Of a stretch of 64,000 nucleotides of DNA, positions 41,782 through 51,240 are shown piece after piece. A program made the position numbers and the translations under genes. How positions within the stretch are numbered: the stretch's first letter is position 1; the number at the start of each line of letters is the position of its first letter. The notes below the pieces were generated by a model. That model was not told the DNA's origin. It searched no databases and was given only the letters and a program-made list of their open reading frames with translations. The DNA comes from Croceibacterium_B sp963783195. GTDB taxonomy: Bacteria > Pseudomonadota > Alphaproteobacteria > Sphingomonadales > Sphingomonadaceae. Where the stretch lies: assembly GCA_963783195.1 (NCBI GenBank), contig CAWAMV010000004.1, positions 62,001-126,000 of the forward strand, read 5' to 3'.

Positions 41782-43269
41782 TCAGGCCGGCTCGGGCTCC
41801 TTCGCCTTGAGGCCGATGTCTTCGCTGCGGGCGAAGTTGCCGTGCAACCCGAAGCGCAGGCGGATCGGTACCTGGACCGTTGCAAGCGGACCCGTCTCGA
41901 TGTCGAGCGCGTCGAAAATGAGCAGGTCGGTGCGGTGATCGGCGAGGCGATTGCACAGCATGACGATCCAGCCGTCACCTTCCGGCGCATCGGGCGAACG
42001 CGGAATGAAGCAGGGTTCCTGCAGGCTGGAGACCGGTCCGCACCACCAGTGCTTTTCCTCGCCTGTTTCCAGGTCCTTGAGGAACAGGCAGTTCATCAGG
42101 AAGCCGCCCGCGCTGCCGCCCTTCAGTTCGTTGGGGCGGCTCATGTCCATCTCCAGCCCCCAGGTGTAGCGGTTCTTCACGCCGGTGAAGCGATCGTCGA
42201 TCCGCGGGAATTCGCTCGCGGTGTCGGTCAGCTGCTCGATTTCATCGAATTCGTCACCGTTGCTGGCCATGTCCACGGTCCAGCGGGTCAGCTTGCTCAT
42301 CGCCTCGGCCCCGTTGAACGGCGCGCCGTGGATGTCGGGGAAGAACGGGAACATGTTGTTCTTCGCCTCGGGGATGACGAAATGGACCTTGGTTCCTTCC
42401 TGCCAGGCGTTGACCACGTGGCTGGCGAAGCAGTTGTCGCGCTTGAACCAGCGGATGTCCTCCTGCTTCAGGTCGTCGCGGCGCGGGATGATGCCGAGAT
42501 AGACCGGCTTGGTCGTGTCGAAGGCGAAGTGCTCGCGCTTCTGTTCGAGATATTCCCAGCTGCTGGTGGAAGGCACGATGTGCAGCACGAGGTAATCCTC
42601 GGTGATGCCGAAATCGTGCATCATGCAGTAGTAAGGCACCTTGAACCATTTCTCGCGCACGAGGTTACCCTCGGGATCGACCTCCATGTAGGAGACGTCG
42701 TCCGAGCACAGACCGCTGGCGGCATAGCCGATGGCGACCATGTTGCCGGTGGCGGGATCGATCTTGGGATGGGCGGTGAAGGTCTGGCTCTTCATCACGC
42801 CTTCCCAGGTTTCGAACGCGTCGGTCTCCATCGTCGCCGGATCCATGACCAGCGCCGGCGAATCCTCCTTCATCGCCCACAGCTTGCCGGCATAGACCCA
42901 GGCGTTGGTGTTGGCGGTGGAGCGGATCATGCCTTTTACGCTGGGATCGTCGGTCAGCGGATTGCGATACCTGCCGAACAGGCCGCGCCCGGCCTCGCGC
43001 TCTGCCTTCCACTTGTCGGTGTGGGCCCAGCGCTGGCGAAAATCGACCTGCCCGTCGTGGATATGGAAGCGGGTGATCATGCCATCTCCGTTGAAGGCGA
43101 TATCGTCGCCCAGCAGCGGCGGGAACTGCGGATCGGGCTGCACGCGGAAGAAGGCGCCGTCGATCTCCTTGGGGATCGTGCCGGTGTACTGCAGGTCCTC
43201 GATATCCGCCTCGATCCTGCTGGGCGTGTTGAAACCGGTGAAATTCGGGGTGTCGGGAAACTGGGCCAT
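41782..43269 (-). CDS. Lignostilbene/stilbene dioxygenase (carotenoid oxygenase family, copy 2)
   Basis: The 495-residue enzyme carries the iron ligands H167, H218, H284 and H476 and the substrate residues F59, Y101, K134 and E353, all at the same positions as in the structurally studied stilbene dioxygenase NOV1; F59, Y101 and K134 are also the key residues of lignostilbene dioxygenases. A substrate with a 4-hydroxystilbene ring, such as lignostilbene or resveratrol, cleaved to two aldehydes (for example vanillin), is strongly suggested. The ATG at 43269 has a GGAGAGGA site. It diverges from a MarR gene, with a palindrome between. Confidence 0.93.
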   Translation of the reverse strand: MAQFPDTPNFTGFNTPSRIEADIEDLQYTGTIPKEIDGAFFRVQPDPQFPPLLGDDIAFNGDGMITRFHIHDGQVDFRQRWAHTDKWKAEREAGRGLFGRYRNPLTDDPSVKGMIRSTANTNAWVYAGKLWAMKEDSPALVMDPATMETDAFETWEGVMKSQTFTAHPKIDPATGNMVAIGYAASGLCSDDVSYMEVDPEGNLVREKWFKVPYYCMMHDFGITEDYLVLHIVPSTSSWEYLEQKREHFAFDTTKPVYLGIIPRRDDLKQEDIRWFKRDNCFASHVVNAWQEGTKVHFVIPEAKNNMFPFFPDIHGAPFNGAEAMSKLTRWTVDMASNGDEFDEIEQLTDTASEFPRIDDRFTGVKNRYTWGLEMDMSRPNELKGGSAGGFLMNCLFLKDLETGEEKHWWCGPVSSLQEPCFIPRSPDAPEGDGWIVMLCNRLADHRTDLLIFDALDIETGPLATVQVPIRLRFGLHGNFARSEDIGLKAKEPEPA

Positions 43270-43293
43270 TTGTCGAGTCCTCTCCTTGCGCCG

Positions 43294-43316
43294 AATTGTA
43301 TGCTCCACTAACAATT
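43294..43316. promoter_or_regulatory. Candidate MarR operator between the stilbene dioxygenase and marR
   Basis: AATTGT (43294-43299) and ACAATT (43311-43316) form perfect 6-bp inverted arms 11 bases apart. The site is 25 bases upstream of the dioxygenase ATG and 37 before the chosen marR start, a usual position for an autoregulating MarR protein. Confidence 0.5.
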
Positions 43317-43352
43317 AGGCAAGACGGTAAGGGGCGAGGAGATAGCCGGGCT

Positions 43353-43805
43353 GTGCCGACCGCGGCTTTGATTGAGGACAACGAAGACGATATCGGCGGG
43401 ATCGCCGATATCGTCGGCTTTCACATTCGCCTGGCACACGCCTCGGTCTACCGCCATTTCACCGAGACCTTCATCGACCTCGACCTGACGCAAAAGCAGG
43501 TCAGCGTGCTCTGGCTGGTGGACGACCATCCCGGCATCAGCCAGATCGCGGTCGGCAAGCGCCTGCGGATGGACCGGGCGACCACGATGACGATCGTCAA
43601 CCGGCTGCAGGAGCGTGGCTTCATGCGCCGGGAGCGATCCGAAAGCGATGGCCGCAAGCAGGCCCTGTTCCTCACGGACGAGGGGTGCGGGGCCCTGTCC
43701 CGGGCCAAATCCTGCATCGCCGAGCACGAGGCCTGGCTGAAAAGCAGGTTCAGTCCGGACGAAGTCAAGAAACTGGTGGAAATGCTCGCGCGAATCCACG
43801 AATGA
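43353..43805 (+). CDS. MarR-family regulator of the stilbenoid gene cluster
   Basis: The 150-residue protein has a winged helix with KQVSVLWLVDDHPGISQIA, recognition helix DRATTMTIVNRLQERGF and wing RRERSESDGRKQALF. Control of the divergent dioxygenase genes and the following transporter is inferred from position. The GTG at 43353 is preferred over a TTG at 43296 because the longer form would place the palindromic site inside the gene and add 19 atypical residues; other starts nearby are possible. Confidence 0.85.
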   Translation: MPTAALIEDNEDDIGGIADIVGFHIRLAHASVYRHFTETFIDLDLTQKQVSVLWLVDDHPGISQIAVGKRLRMDRATTMTIVNRLQERGFMRRERSESDGRKQALFLTDEGCGALSRAKSCIAEHEAWLKSRFSPDEVKKLVEMLARIHE

Positions 43806-43837
43806 CAGCGCTATTCCAGGGAGAGGAATACTAGAAT

Positions 43838-45226
43838 ATGGCCGGTGCTTCCGCGAGTTCGAACCCGATCGACGTGATCAACGACAATCCGATGTCCGTG
43901 CGGCAGTGGATCGTCGTGACGCTGATGATCTTCCTCAATGCCCTCGACGGTTTCGACGTTCTGTCGAGCGCCTTTGCCGCACCGGGCATCACGCAGGAGT
44001 GGGGCATTCCCCGGTCCGAACTGGGCCTCATGCTTTCAGCCGAATTGATCGGCATGGGCTTCGGTTCGGTGCTGCTCGGCGGGATGGCGGACAGTCTCGG
44101 CCGAAAGCCGACGATGCTGGGCTGCCTCGTCATCATGGCCATCGGAATGTACATGGCCCACGCTGCCGGAGGCGTCGACGCCCTGTCCATGTGGCGCTTC
44201 ATAACCGGCCTCGGCATCGGCGGCATGCTGGCCGCGACCAACGCCGTCACCGCCGAGACCACCAGCACAAAGGGGCGCAGCCTGGCGATGGCACTTTACG
44301 TCATCGGCTATCCGGTGGGCGGTGTGATCGGCGGGTTTGCCGCACAGTCGTGGCTGCTGGTCGACTATGACTGGCGCGCGGTCTTCCTCTTCGGAGCAAC
44401 GGTGACCGCCATCATGATTCCGCTGGTGATTTGGCTCGTTCCCGAAACGCCTGCTTTCTATGCCGCCCGGCGGCCCGACGGCGCGCTGGAGAAGACCAAC
44501 CGCTCGCTCGCCGCGCTCAGCCAGCCGCCGATCGTTGCGCTGCCGGTCATCGACACCAGCGTGGTCAAGCCCAAGGTGACGGAGATCCTGTCCAACCCGC
44601 GCCTGCGGCCGGTCACGCTGCTGCTCGCCTTCGGCTATCTCTTCCACACCATCACCTTCTACTACATCCTCAAGTTCGCGGTGCAGATCGTGGCCGATGA
44701 CGGGTTCAGCCAGCCCGACGCCGCCAGCACGCTGACCTGGGCAAACGTCGGCGGTGCGATCGGTGGCTTCCTGTTCGGCTTCCTGCTGCGCAAGTTCGAC
44801 ATCAAGGGACCGCTGATCGCCTGCGCGATCCTGGGCTCGGGGGCCGTCGCCTATTTCGGCACCGGCAGCGACACGCTGGTCGGCTGGCGCATCCTGACCT
44901 TCCTGACGATGTTCTTCCTCAACGCCGCCATCGTCGGCTATTACGCCGCCTTCGCGCGCGGCTTCCCGGCCTTCGCCCGCGCGACCGGCACCGGCTTCGT
45001 GCTCGGCGTGGGCCGCGCCGGCGCGGCGGGCAGCCCGATCATCGCCGGGTTCCTGTTCACCGCGATGGGCGGCGGCAACGAGCACCTGCTCGCCGTCTCC
45101 TCGATCATGGCGATCGGCGCCATCGTCGGCGCGGTGCTGATCTGGCTTCTGCCGCTGCGCGACGCCGATGCCGAGATGCTGGCCGCCAAGGCCGAAACCA
45201 TCCCTGAAGGAGTTCCGATCAAGTGA
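43838..45226 (+). CDS. MFS transporter, aromatic acid:H+ symporter type
   Basis: The 462-residue protein has about twelve helices and the hallmarks of the AAHS family (PcaK, VanK, BenK): DGFDVLSSAFAAPGI in helix 1, GGMADSLGRKPTM in loop 2-3 and TGLGIGGMLAATNAVTAE in helix 4. It most likely imports an aromatic acid or related lignin-derived compound. It starts 33 bases after marR and ends 13 bases before adhC, so aromatic uptake and formaldehyde oxidation appear co-transcribed. Confidence 0.9.
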   Translation: MAGASASSNPIDVINDNPMSVRQWIVVTLMIFLNALDGFDVLSSAFAAPGITQEWGIPRSELGLMLSAELIGMGFGSVLLGGMADSLGRKPTMLGCLVIMAIGMYMAHAAGGVDALSMWRFITGLGIGGMLAATNAVTAETTSTKGRSLAMALYVIGYPVGGVIGGFAAQSWLLVDYDWRAVFLFGATVTAIMIPLVIWLVPETPAFYAARRPDGALEKTNRSLAALSQPPIVALPVIDTSVVKPKVTEILSNPRLRPVTLLLAFGYLFHTITFYYILKFAVQIVADDGFSQPDAASTLTWANVGGAIGGFLFGFLLRKFDIKGPLIACAILGSGAVAYFGTGSDTLVGWRILTFLTMFFLNAAIVGYYAAFARGFPAFARATGTGFVLGVGRAGAAGSPIIAGFLFTAMGGGNEHLLAVSSIMAIGAIVGAVLIWLLPLRDADAEMLAAKAETIPEGVPIK

Positions 45227-45238
45227 AGACCCCCCGAA

Positions 45239-46351
<1,113 letters not shown>

Positions 46352-46362
46352 AGAGGGAGCCG

Positions 46363-46722
46363 GTGAACCGCGGAGCGATCAATCTCGCCGAAAAGTTCGC
46401 GCTGTTCGACGATCACTGGTCGCCCCGCCTTGCCGGCCGCTACAACGGAAACGAAATTCGCTTGGCCAAGGCGGCGGGCGATTTCCACTGGCACAGCCAT
46501 CCGGAGACAGACGAGCTCTTCCTCGTCGTCGCAGGCACGCTCGAAATCGATTTCCGCGACCGCACCGAGCGGCTGGAACCAGGAGAGATGATCGTCGTGC
46601 CGCGGGGGACCGAACACCGGCCGCGCGTGCCCGAGGGTGAAGTCTCGATGATCGTGATCGACGCCGAGGGGACGCCCAACACCGGCGACGCAAAAACCGC
46701 CGCAACGGTCAGCGAGATCTGA
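46363..46722 (+). CDS. Cupin-domain protein
   Basis: The 119-residue protein is a single cupin barrel with the two metal motifs: GDFHWHSHPETDELFLVVAG (motif 1, His/His/Glu) and PGEMIVVPRGTEHRPRV (motif 2, His). It starts with GTG at 46363, eleven bases after the dehydrogenase stop and preceded by GGGAG. Small cupins of this kind are often isomerases, dioxygenases or binding proteins; its place between the formaldehyde dehydrogenase and the VOC genes suggests an accessory role, otherwise unknown. Confidence 0.85.
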   Translation: MNRGAINLAEKFALFDDHWSPRLAGRYNGNEIRLAKAAGDFHWHSHPETDELFLVVAGTLEIDFRDRTERLEPGEMIVVPRGTEHRPRVPEGEVSMIVIDAEGTPNTGDAKTAATVSEI

Positions 46723-46847
46723 GCGACGGCAGCCCGGAAGGCGGGCAACCTGGGAATTTCGGTCTTTCACAAGGCTGAAAATTTCGTCTATGCGATGAAC
46801 AACGACGGCGGGCGAACGATTCACGCGCGCTGGAGAGGAGACAAAAC

Positions 46848-47231
46848 GTGTTCAGCCACGTCATGCTCGGCGCCGACGACGTCGCCGAATCGAAAGCTTT
46901 CTACGACGCCGCACTGGCCCCGCTCGGCGTGCCGGCCGGGAAGGTCGATGAACTGGGCCGGGCGGTCTATGCACACGACGGCGGCCGGTTCGTGATCCGC
47001 ACGCCGCTGAACGGTGAGGACGCCACCGGGGCCAACGGCGGAACGCTGGGTTTCCTGGCGCCCTCGACCGAGGCGGTGGACGCCTTTCATGCCGCCGGCC
47101 TGGCGGCTGGCGGCACCGCGATCGAGGACCCGCCGGGACCGCGGAACGCCAGCGAAGGCCGCGTGCTCTACCTCGCCTATCTGCGCGATCCTGCCGGCAA
47201 CAAGGTCTGCGCTCTGTACCGCATCAAGTAA
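46848..47231 (+). CDS. VOC-family protein (glyoxalase/dioxygenase fold), copy 1
   Basis: The 127-residue protein has the two beta-alpha-beta-beta-beta units of the VOC fold (HVMLGADDVAESKAFYDAAL and VLYLAYLRDPAGNKVCALY). It starts with GTG after GGAGAGGAG. It is a tandem paralogue of the next gene. VOC proteins near AdhC have been proposed to handle glutathione adducts, but no direct assignment is possible. Confidence 0.85.
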   Translation: MFSHVMLGADDVAESKAFYDAALAPLGVPAGKVDELGRAVYAHDGGRFVIRTPLNGEDATGANGGTLGFLAPSTEAVDAFHAAGLAAGGTAIEDPPGPRNASEGRVLYLAYLRDPAGNKVCALYRIK

Positions 47232-47261
47232 CCTGCAATTCCATCGAAAGAGGAGCCCCCC

Positions 47262-47642
47262 ATGTTCAATCACGTTTTCGTCGGCACCAACGACATCGAG
47301 ACCAGCCGCAAGTTCTACGACGCCACGATGAAGGTCCTCGGTTACGAAGGGCACCCGCTGCCGCATGGCACGGTGTACCCCAGCGAGAACGGCTCGTTCA
47401 TCGTCGCCAAGCCGGCTAACGGCGAAGACGCGACCTGCATGAACGGCTTCACCTTCGGCTTCCGCGCCAAGAGCTACGACGACGTCGACGCGTGGCACAA
47501 GGCGGGCCTCGGCGCCGGCGGCACCGACGAAGGCGCGCCGGGCTTCCGCGCGGCCAGCCCGGGCAACATGTACGGCGCCTACCTGCGCGATCCGGACGGC
47601 CACAAGATCTGCGTCTTCACCCCGAACGTGGGCGACCGCTGA
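47262..47642 (+). CDS. VOC-family protein (glyoxalase/dioxygenase fold), copy 2
   Basis: The 126-residue protein matches copy 1 along its length (HVFVGTNDIETSRKFYDATM, MYGAYLRDPDGHKICVF) and is 30 bases downstream with an AGGAG site. Tandem duplication with divergence suggests either a heterodimer or two related substrates, perhaps glutathione conjugates of aldehydes. Confidence 0.87.
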   Translation: MFNHVFVGTNDIETSRKFYDATMKVLGYEGHPLPHGTVYPSENGSFIVAKPANGEDATCMNGFTFGFRAKSYDDVDAWHKAGLGAGGTDEGAPGFRAASPGNMYGAYLRDPDGHKICVFTPNVGDR

Positions 47643-47668
47643 GGGCCTGACGGGCCACCGGACCGGCG

Positions 47669-48403
47669 ATGAGCGTATCGACTTCCCTCCTGCTGTGGGC
47701 CTGCTGGTGGGTCCCGGTGCTGGTGCTGGCGATAGTGCTCAAGCTCGCGCGGCAGACCACGCTCGATTACCGCTGGTTCGCCTTCGCGGCGGTGGCCTAT
47801 GGGCTCTATGCACTCGCCGGGTACTGGACCCTGCCGGCCGATATCGGCGCGCTTCCCGCAGAGGCGCGCTGGTACAGCCGGATGGTCCAGCTTGCGACGG
47901 GCGCAGCGCTCGTCGGCCTTGCCTGGGGACGCCACCCGCTGCTGACGCGCGAGGGGCTGGCGCTGACCGTCAGGCAGGCACCGGGGTCGCTCGGCTGGTC
48001 GGCGCTGGGCATCGCGCTCCTCGCCGCGATCGGCACGCTGCCGGGCGGGTTCGACCCGGCCCACGCCAACCCGCCGGCCGGCCCTCTCGGCTGGCTCTAC
48101 CACCTGACCCTGCCCGGGCTGGAGGAAGAGATCATGTACCGCGGCCTGGTCCTCTCCGCGCTTGCCGCGGCGCTGGGCGGCACGCCGCGGGCGATCGGCT
48201 GGGCGGCGGTCATGAGCACGATGGTCTTTGCCCTGGCTCATGGGGTATTCCCCGACGGGGCGCGGATCGGAATCGACCCGCGGATGATTGCGCTGACGAC
48301 CGTCGTCGGCGGGATCCTCGCCCTGATGCGGCTGCGCAGTGGCAGCCTGCTGCCCGGGATTCTGGGCCACAACCTGGCCGGCCTGACGGGCCGGCTCGCC
48401 TGA
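47669..48403 (+). CDS. CPBP-family intramembrane metalloprotease
   Basis: The 244-residue protein has about seven membrane segments and the CPBP (Abi) motifs EEEIMYRG (about residue 151), FALAHG and GILGHNLAG with the metal-binding Glu and His residues. It could be a Rce1-like protease or play another envelope role. Its placement within the formaldehyde-oxidation run is unexplained. Confidence 0.85.
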   Translation: MSVSTSLLLWACWWVPVLVLAIVLKLARQTTLDYRWFAFAAVAYGLYALAGYWTLPADIGALPAEARWYSRMVQLATGAALVGLAWGRHPLLTREGLALTVRQAPGSLGWSALGIALLAAIGTLPGGFDPAHANPPAGPLGWLYHLTLPGLEEEIMYRGLVLSALAAALGGTPRAIGWAAVMSTMVFALAHGVFPDGARIGIDPRMIALTTVVGGILALMRLRSGSLLPGILGHNLAGLTGRLA

Positions 48404-48412
48404 GAGGAACGA

Positions 48413-49246
48413 ATGGAACAGGTCAGCGAATCGAAGTGCTTCGGCGGAACGCAGGGTGTCTACACCCACCACAGCGCCGCGACCGGCACGCCGATGACCT
48501 TCCAGGCCTACCTGCCCCCGCGCCGCAGCGGGGAGACCCTGCCCGTGCTCTGGTGGCTTTCGGGCCTGACCTGCACGCACGAAAACGCCATGATCAAGTG
48601 CCACTATCACCGCGCCTGCGCCGAGCATGGCGTGGCACTGATCGGCCCGGACACCAGCCCGCGCGGAGACGAGGTGCCCGACGACGAGGCATATGATTTC
48701 GGCAAGGGCGCCGGCTTCTACGTCAACGCGACGCAGGAGCCGTGGGCCGCCAACTTCCAGATGCGCGACTATGTCGAGCGCGAGCTGCCGGAGCTGATCG
48801 CCGACGAATTCCCCATGCTCGACCTGTCGCGGCAGGGCATCTCGGGCCACTCGATGGGCGGCCACGGCGCGCTGACCGTATCGTTGCGCAACCCCGACCG
48901 GTTCCGCTCGACCAGCGCCTTTGCCCCCATCGTCAGCCCGCTGCATTGCCCGTGGGGCGAGAAGGCGCTTGGCGGATACCTGGGCGCCGACCGCGCCGCG
49001 TGGCGCGAATACGACGCCTGCGCGTTGATCGAGGACGGTGCCCGCCTGCGCGAGCTTCTGGTAGACCAGGGCACGGCAGACCAGTTCCTCGACGAGCAGC
49101 TAAAGACACGCTTGCTGGACGAGGCTTGCCGCAAGGCGGATATGCCCGCCACGATCCGGATGCAGGAAGGTTACGATCACTCGTACTTCTTCGTATCCAC
49201 TTTCATTGCCGATCATATCGCGTGGCACGCGGAGAGGTTGAAGTGA
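48413..49246 (+). CDS. fghA: S-formylglutathione hydrolase
   Basis: Hydrolyses S-formylglutathione to formate and glutathione. The 277-residue esterase-D family protein has WWLSGLTCTHENAMIK, the nucleophile Ser in GHSMGGHGAL, GADRAAWREYDA, and the catalytic His in GYDHSYFF. It begins ten bases after the CPBP gene and overlaps fdsG by four bases, so its product formate is handled by the next genes. Confidence 0.96.
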   Translation: MEQVSESKCFGGTQGVYTHHSAATGTPMTFQAYLPPRRSGETLPVLWWLSGLTCTHENAMIKCHYHRACAEHGVALIGPDTSPRGDEVPDDEAYDFGKGAGFYVNATQEPWAANFQMRDYVERELPELIADEFPMLDLSRQGISGHSMGGHGALTVSLRNPDRFRSTSAFAPIVSPLHCPWGEKALGGYLGADRAAWREYDACALIEDGARLRELLVDQGTADQFLDEQLKTRLLDEACRKADMPATIRMQEGYDHSYFFVSTFIADHIAWHAERLK

Positions 49247-49674
49247 GTTCGAAATCGGAAAAGATCGGCGAGATCGTCGCCGAACATCACCATCGCGAAG
49301 GGCCGATGCTGCCTATCCTTCACGCCGTGCAGGCGGAATTCGGCTGCGTCGACGAGGAGAGCGAGGCGCTCATCGCCAAGGGGCTCAACCTCAGCCGAGC
49401 CGATGTGCACGGCGTGGTCAGCTTCTATCATGACTTCACCGCCAAGCCTGAAGCGCGCCCCGTCGTGCAGATCTGCCGGGCGGAGGCATGCAAGGCGCGC
49501 GGCGTGGAAGAGCTGATGGACGGCGCCCGTTCCGCTGCCGGCGAGCGGGTGAAACTGCACACCGTCTATTGCCTCGGCCTGTGCAGCCAGGGCCCGGCGG
49601 CGCGGACCGGCGACACGTTGCACGCGCGGCTCGATGGTCCGAAGCTTGAAGCCATCATCGGAGACGCGTCATGA
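49243..49674 (+). CDS. fdsG: NAD-dependent formate dehydrogenase, gamma subunit
   Basis: The 143-residue NuoE-like subunit has a thioredoxin-fold [2Fe-2S] site with Cys in CRAEACKARG and CLGLCSQGP. It passes electrons between FdsB and FdsA in the cytoplasmic complex. The GTG at 49243 overlaps the fghA stop and has a GGAGAGG site. Order fdsG-fdsB-fdsA is standard. Confidence 0.95.
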   Translation: MSSKSEKIGEIVAEHHHREGPMLPILHAVQAEFGCVDEESEALIAKGLNLSRADVHGVVSFYHDFTAKPEARPVVQICRAEACKARGVEELMDGARSAAGERVKLHTVYCLGLCSQGPAARTGDTLHARLDGPKLEAIIGDAS

Positions 49675-51239
49675 GCGACCGGCGCCTGGTCAGGATTTCC
49701 GACGACGCCCTCGCCCGCGCGGTCGGGGCCGATGAATTGGCCGCGGCCTTCGAGCAGAAAGGCTGCGAGGTCCAGCGCACGTCGAGCTGGGGCATGCAGT
49801 GGCTCGAGCCGCTGGTCGAGATCGACGGGAAGGGTTGGGGCCCGGCAACGCTCGAGGACGTCGACGACGTACTGGCCGACGAAGCGAGCGAGATCGCCAT
49901 CGGCAAGATCGTCGAGCACCCCTTCATTGCCCGCCAGCAGCGCCTGACCTTCGCCCGCGCAGGCAAGACCCGGCCAACGAGCATGGAAGACTACGCCGCG
50001 AACGGCGGCTGGACGGGCCTGGAGCGGGCCCGCCGGATCGGTGGGGCGCAGATCATCGAGGAAGTCACGCAATCCGGCCTGCGCGGCCGCGGCGGGGCAG
50101 GCTTCCCGGCGGGCATCAAGTGGAAGACGGTCGCCGGCGCCGCGGGCTCGCAGAAGTACATCGTGTGCAACGCCGACGAGGGCGACAGCGGCACCTTCGC
50201 CGACCGCATGGCGATGGAGGGCGACCCTTTCCAGCTCATCGAGGGCATGGCCATCGCCGGTCTCGCCGTCGGCGCCGACCAGGGCTACATCTACATCCGC
50301 AGCGAGTACCCGGACGCGATCCGCAAGGTGAATGAAGCGCTCGAAAAGTGCGCGAACACCATTGTTCCGTTCAAGTGCGAGGTGCGCGTCGGCGCGGGCG
50401 CATACGTGTGCGGCGAGGAAACCTCGCTGCTCAACAGCCTCGAGGGCAAGCGCGGCGAGGTTCGCGCCAAGCCTCCCCTGCCGGCGCTCGAAGGTCTGTT
50501 CGGCAAGCCGACGGTGGTCAACAACGTGCTGACGCTGGCAGCCGTGCCGCACATCCTGGCCGAGGGCGGAGCTGGCGAGTACGAGGGCCTCGGCATGGGC
50601 CGCTCCAAGGGCACCATGCCGATCCAGCTGGCTGGCAACATCAAGCACGGCGGGCTGTTCGAAGTGGCCTTCGGCATCACGCTGGGCGAACTCGTCAACG
50701 AGATCGGCGGCGGCACCGAGTCCGGCCGCCCGGTCAAGGCGGTGCAGGTCGGCGGACCGCTCGGCGCCTATCTCCATCCCGACCAGTTCGACATCGTGTT
50801 CGATTACGAGGCCTACACCGCGGCCGACGCCCTGATCGGGCACGGCGGCATCACGGTGTTCGACGACACTGCCGACATGGGCGCGATGGCCCGGTTCGCG
50901 ATGGAGTTCTGCGCTGCGGAAAGCTGCGGCAAGTGCACCCCGTGCCGCATCGGCGCGGTGCGCGGGGTCGAGCTGATCGACCGCATCCGCGAGGGCGGCC
51001 GCACGCCCGACCAGGTCGAACGGCTCGACGTGATGCACAACGCCCCGCGCCACGGCCGCAGCGCGGGCGACGAGATCGCCCTGCTGACCGACCTGTGCGA
51101 CACGATGAAGTTCGGCAGCCTGTGCGCGCTGGGCGGCTTTACCCCCTACCCGGTGATGAGCGCGCTCAAGCACTGGCCGGAAGACTTCACCGGCGGCGAG
51201 AACGCTCCGGGCGCCGCCGCTTCGGAGGCGGTGGAGTAA
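49671..51239 (+). CDS. fdsB: NAD-dependent formate dehydrogenase, beta subunit
   Basis: The 522-residue NuoF-like subunit binds FMN, NAD and a [4Fe-4S] cluster. It has GLRGRGGAGFPAGIKW and NADEGDSGTFADR (NAD and FMN), GAYVCGEETSLLNSLEG and the cluster motif CGKCTPCRIGA plus a later C (DLCDT). An N-terminal thioredoxin-like extension of about 100 residues is typical of FdsB. It overlaps fdsG by four bases. Confidence 0.96.
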   Translation: MSDRRLVRISDDALARAVGADELAAAFEQKGCEVQRTSSWGMQWLEPLVEIDGKGWGPATLEDVDDVLADEASEIAIGKIVEHPFIARQQRLTFARAGKTRPTSMEDYAANGGWTGLERARRIGGAQIIEEVTQSGLRGRGGAGFPAGIKWKTVAGAAGSQKYIVCNADEGDSGTFADRMAMEGDPFQLIEGMAIAGLAVGADQGYIYIRSEYPDAIRKVNEALEKCANTIVPFKCEVRVGAGAYVCGEETSLLNSLEGKRGEVRAKPPLPALEGLFGKPTVVNNVLTLAAVPHILAEGGAGEYEGLGMGRSKGTMPIQLAGNIKHGGLFEVAFGITLGELVNEIGGGTESGRPVKAVQVGGPLGAYLHPDQFDIVFDYEAYTAADALIGHGGITVFDDTADMGAMARFAMEFCAAESCGKCTPCRIGAVRGVELIDRIREGGRTPDQVERLDVMHNAPRHGRSAGDEIALLTDLCDTMKFGSLCALGGFTPYPVMSALKHWPEDFTGGENAPGAAASEAVE

Positions 51240-51240
51240 G

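Noticed and set aside
46732..46747. Small hairpin after the cupin gene (GCCCG-loop-CGGGC) as a terminator
   Set aside because: The stem is short and no T run follows; the VOC genes may well be in the same transcript.
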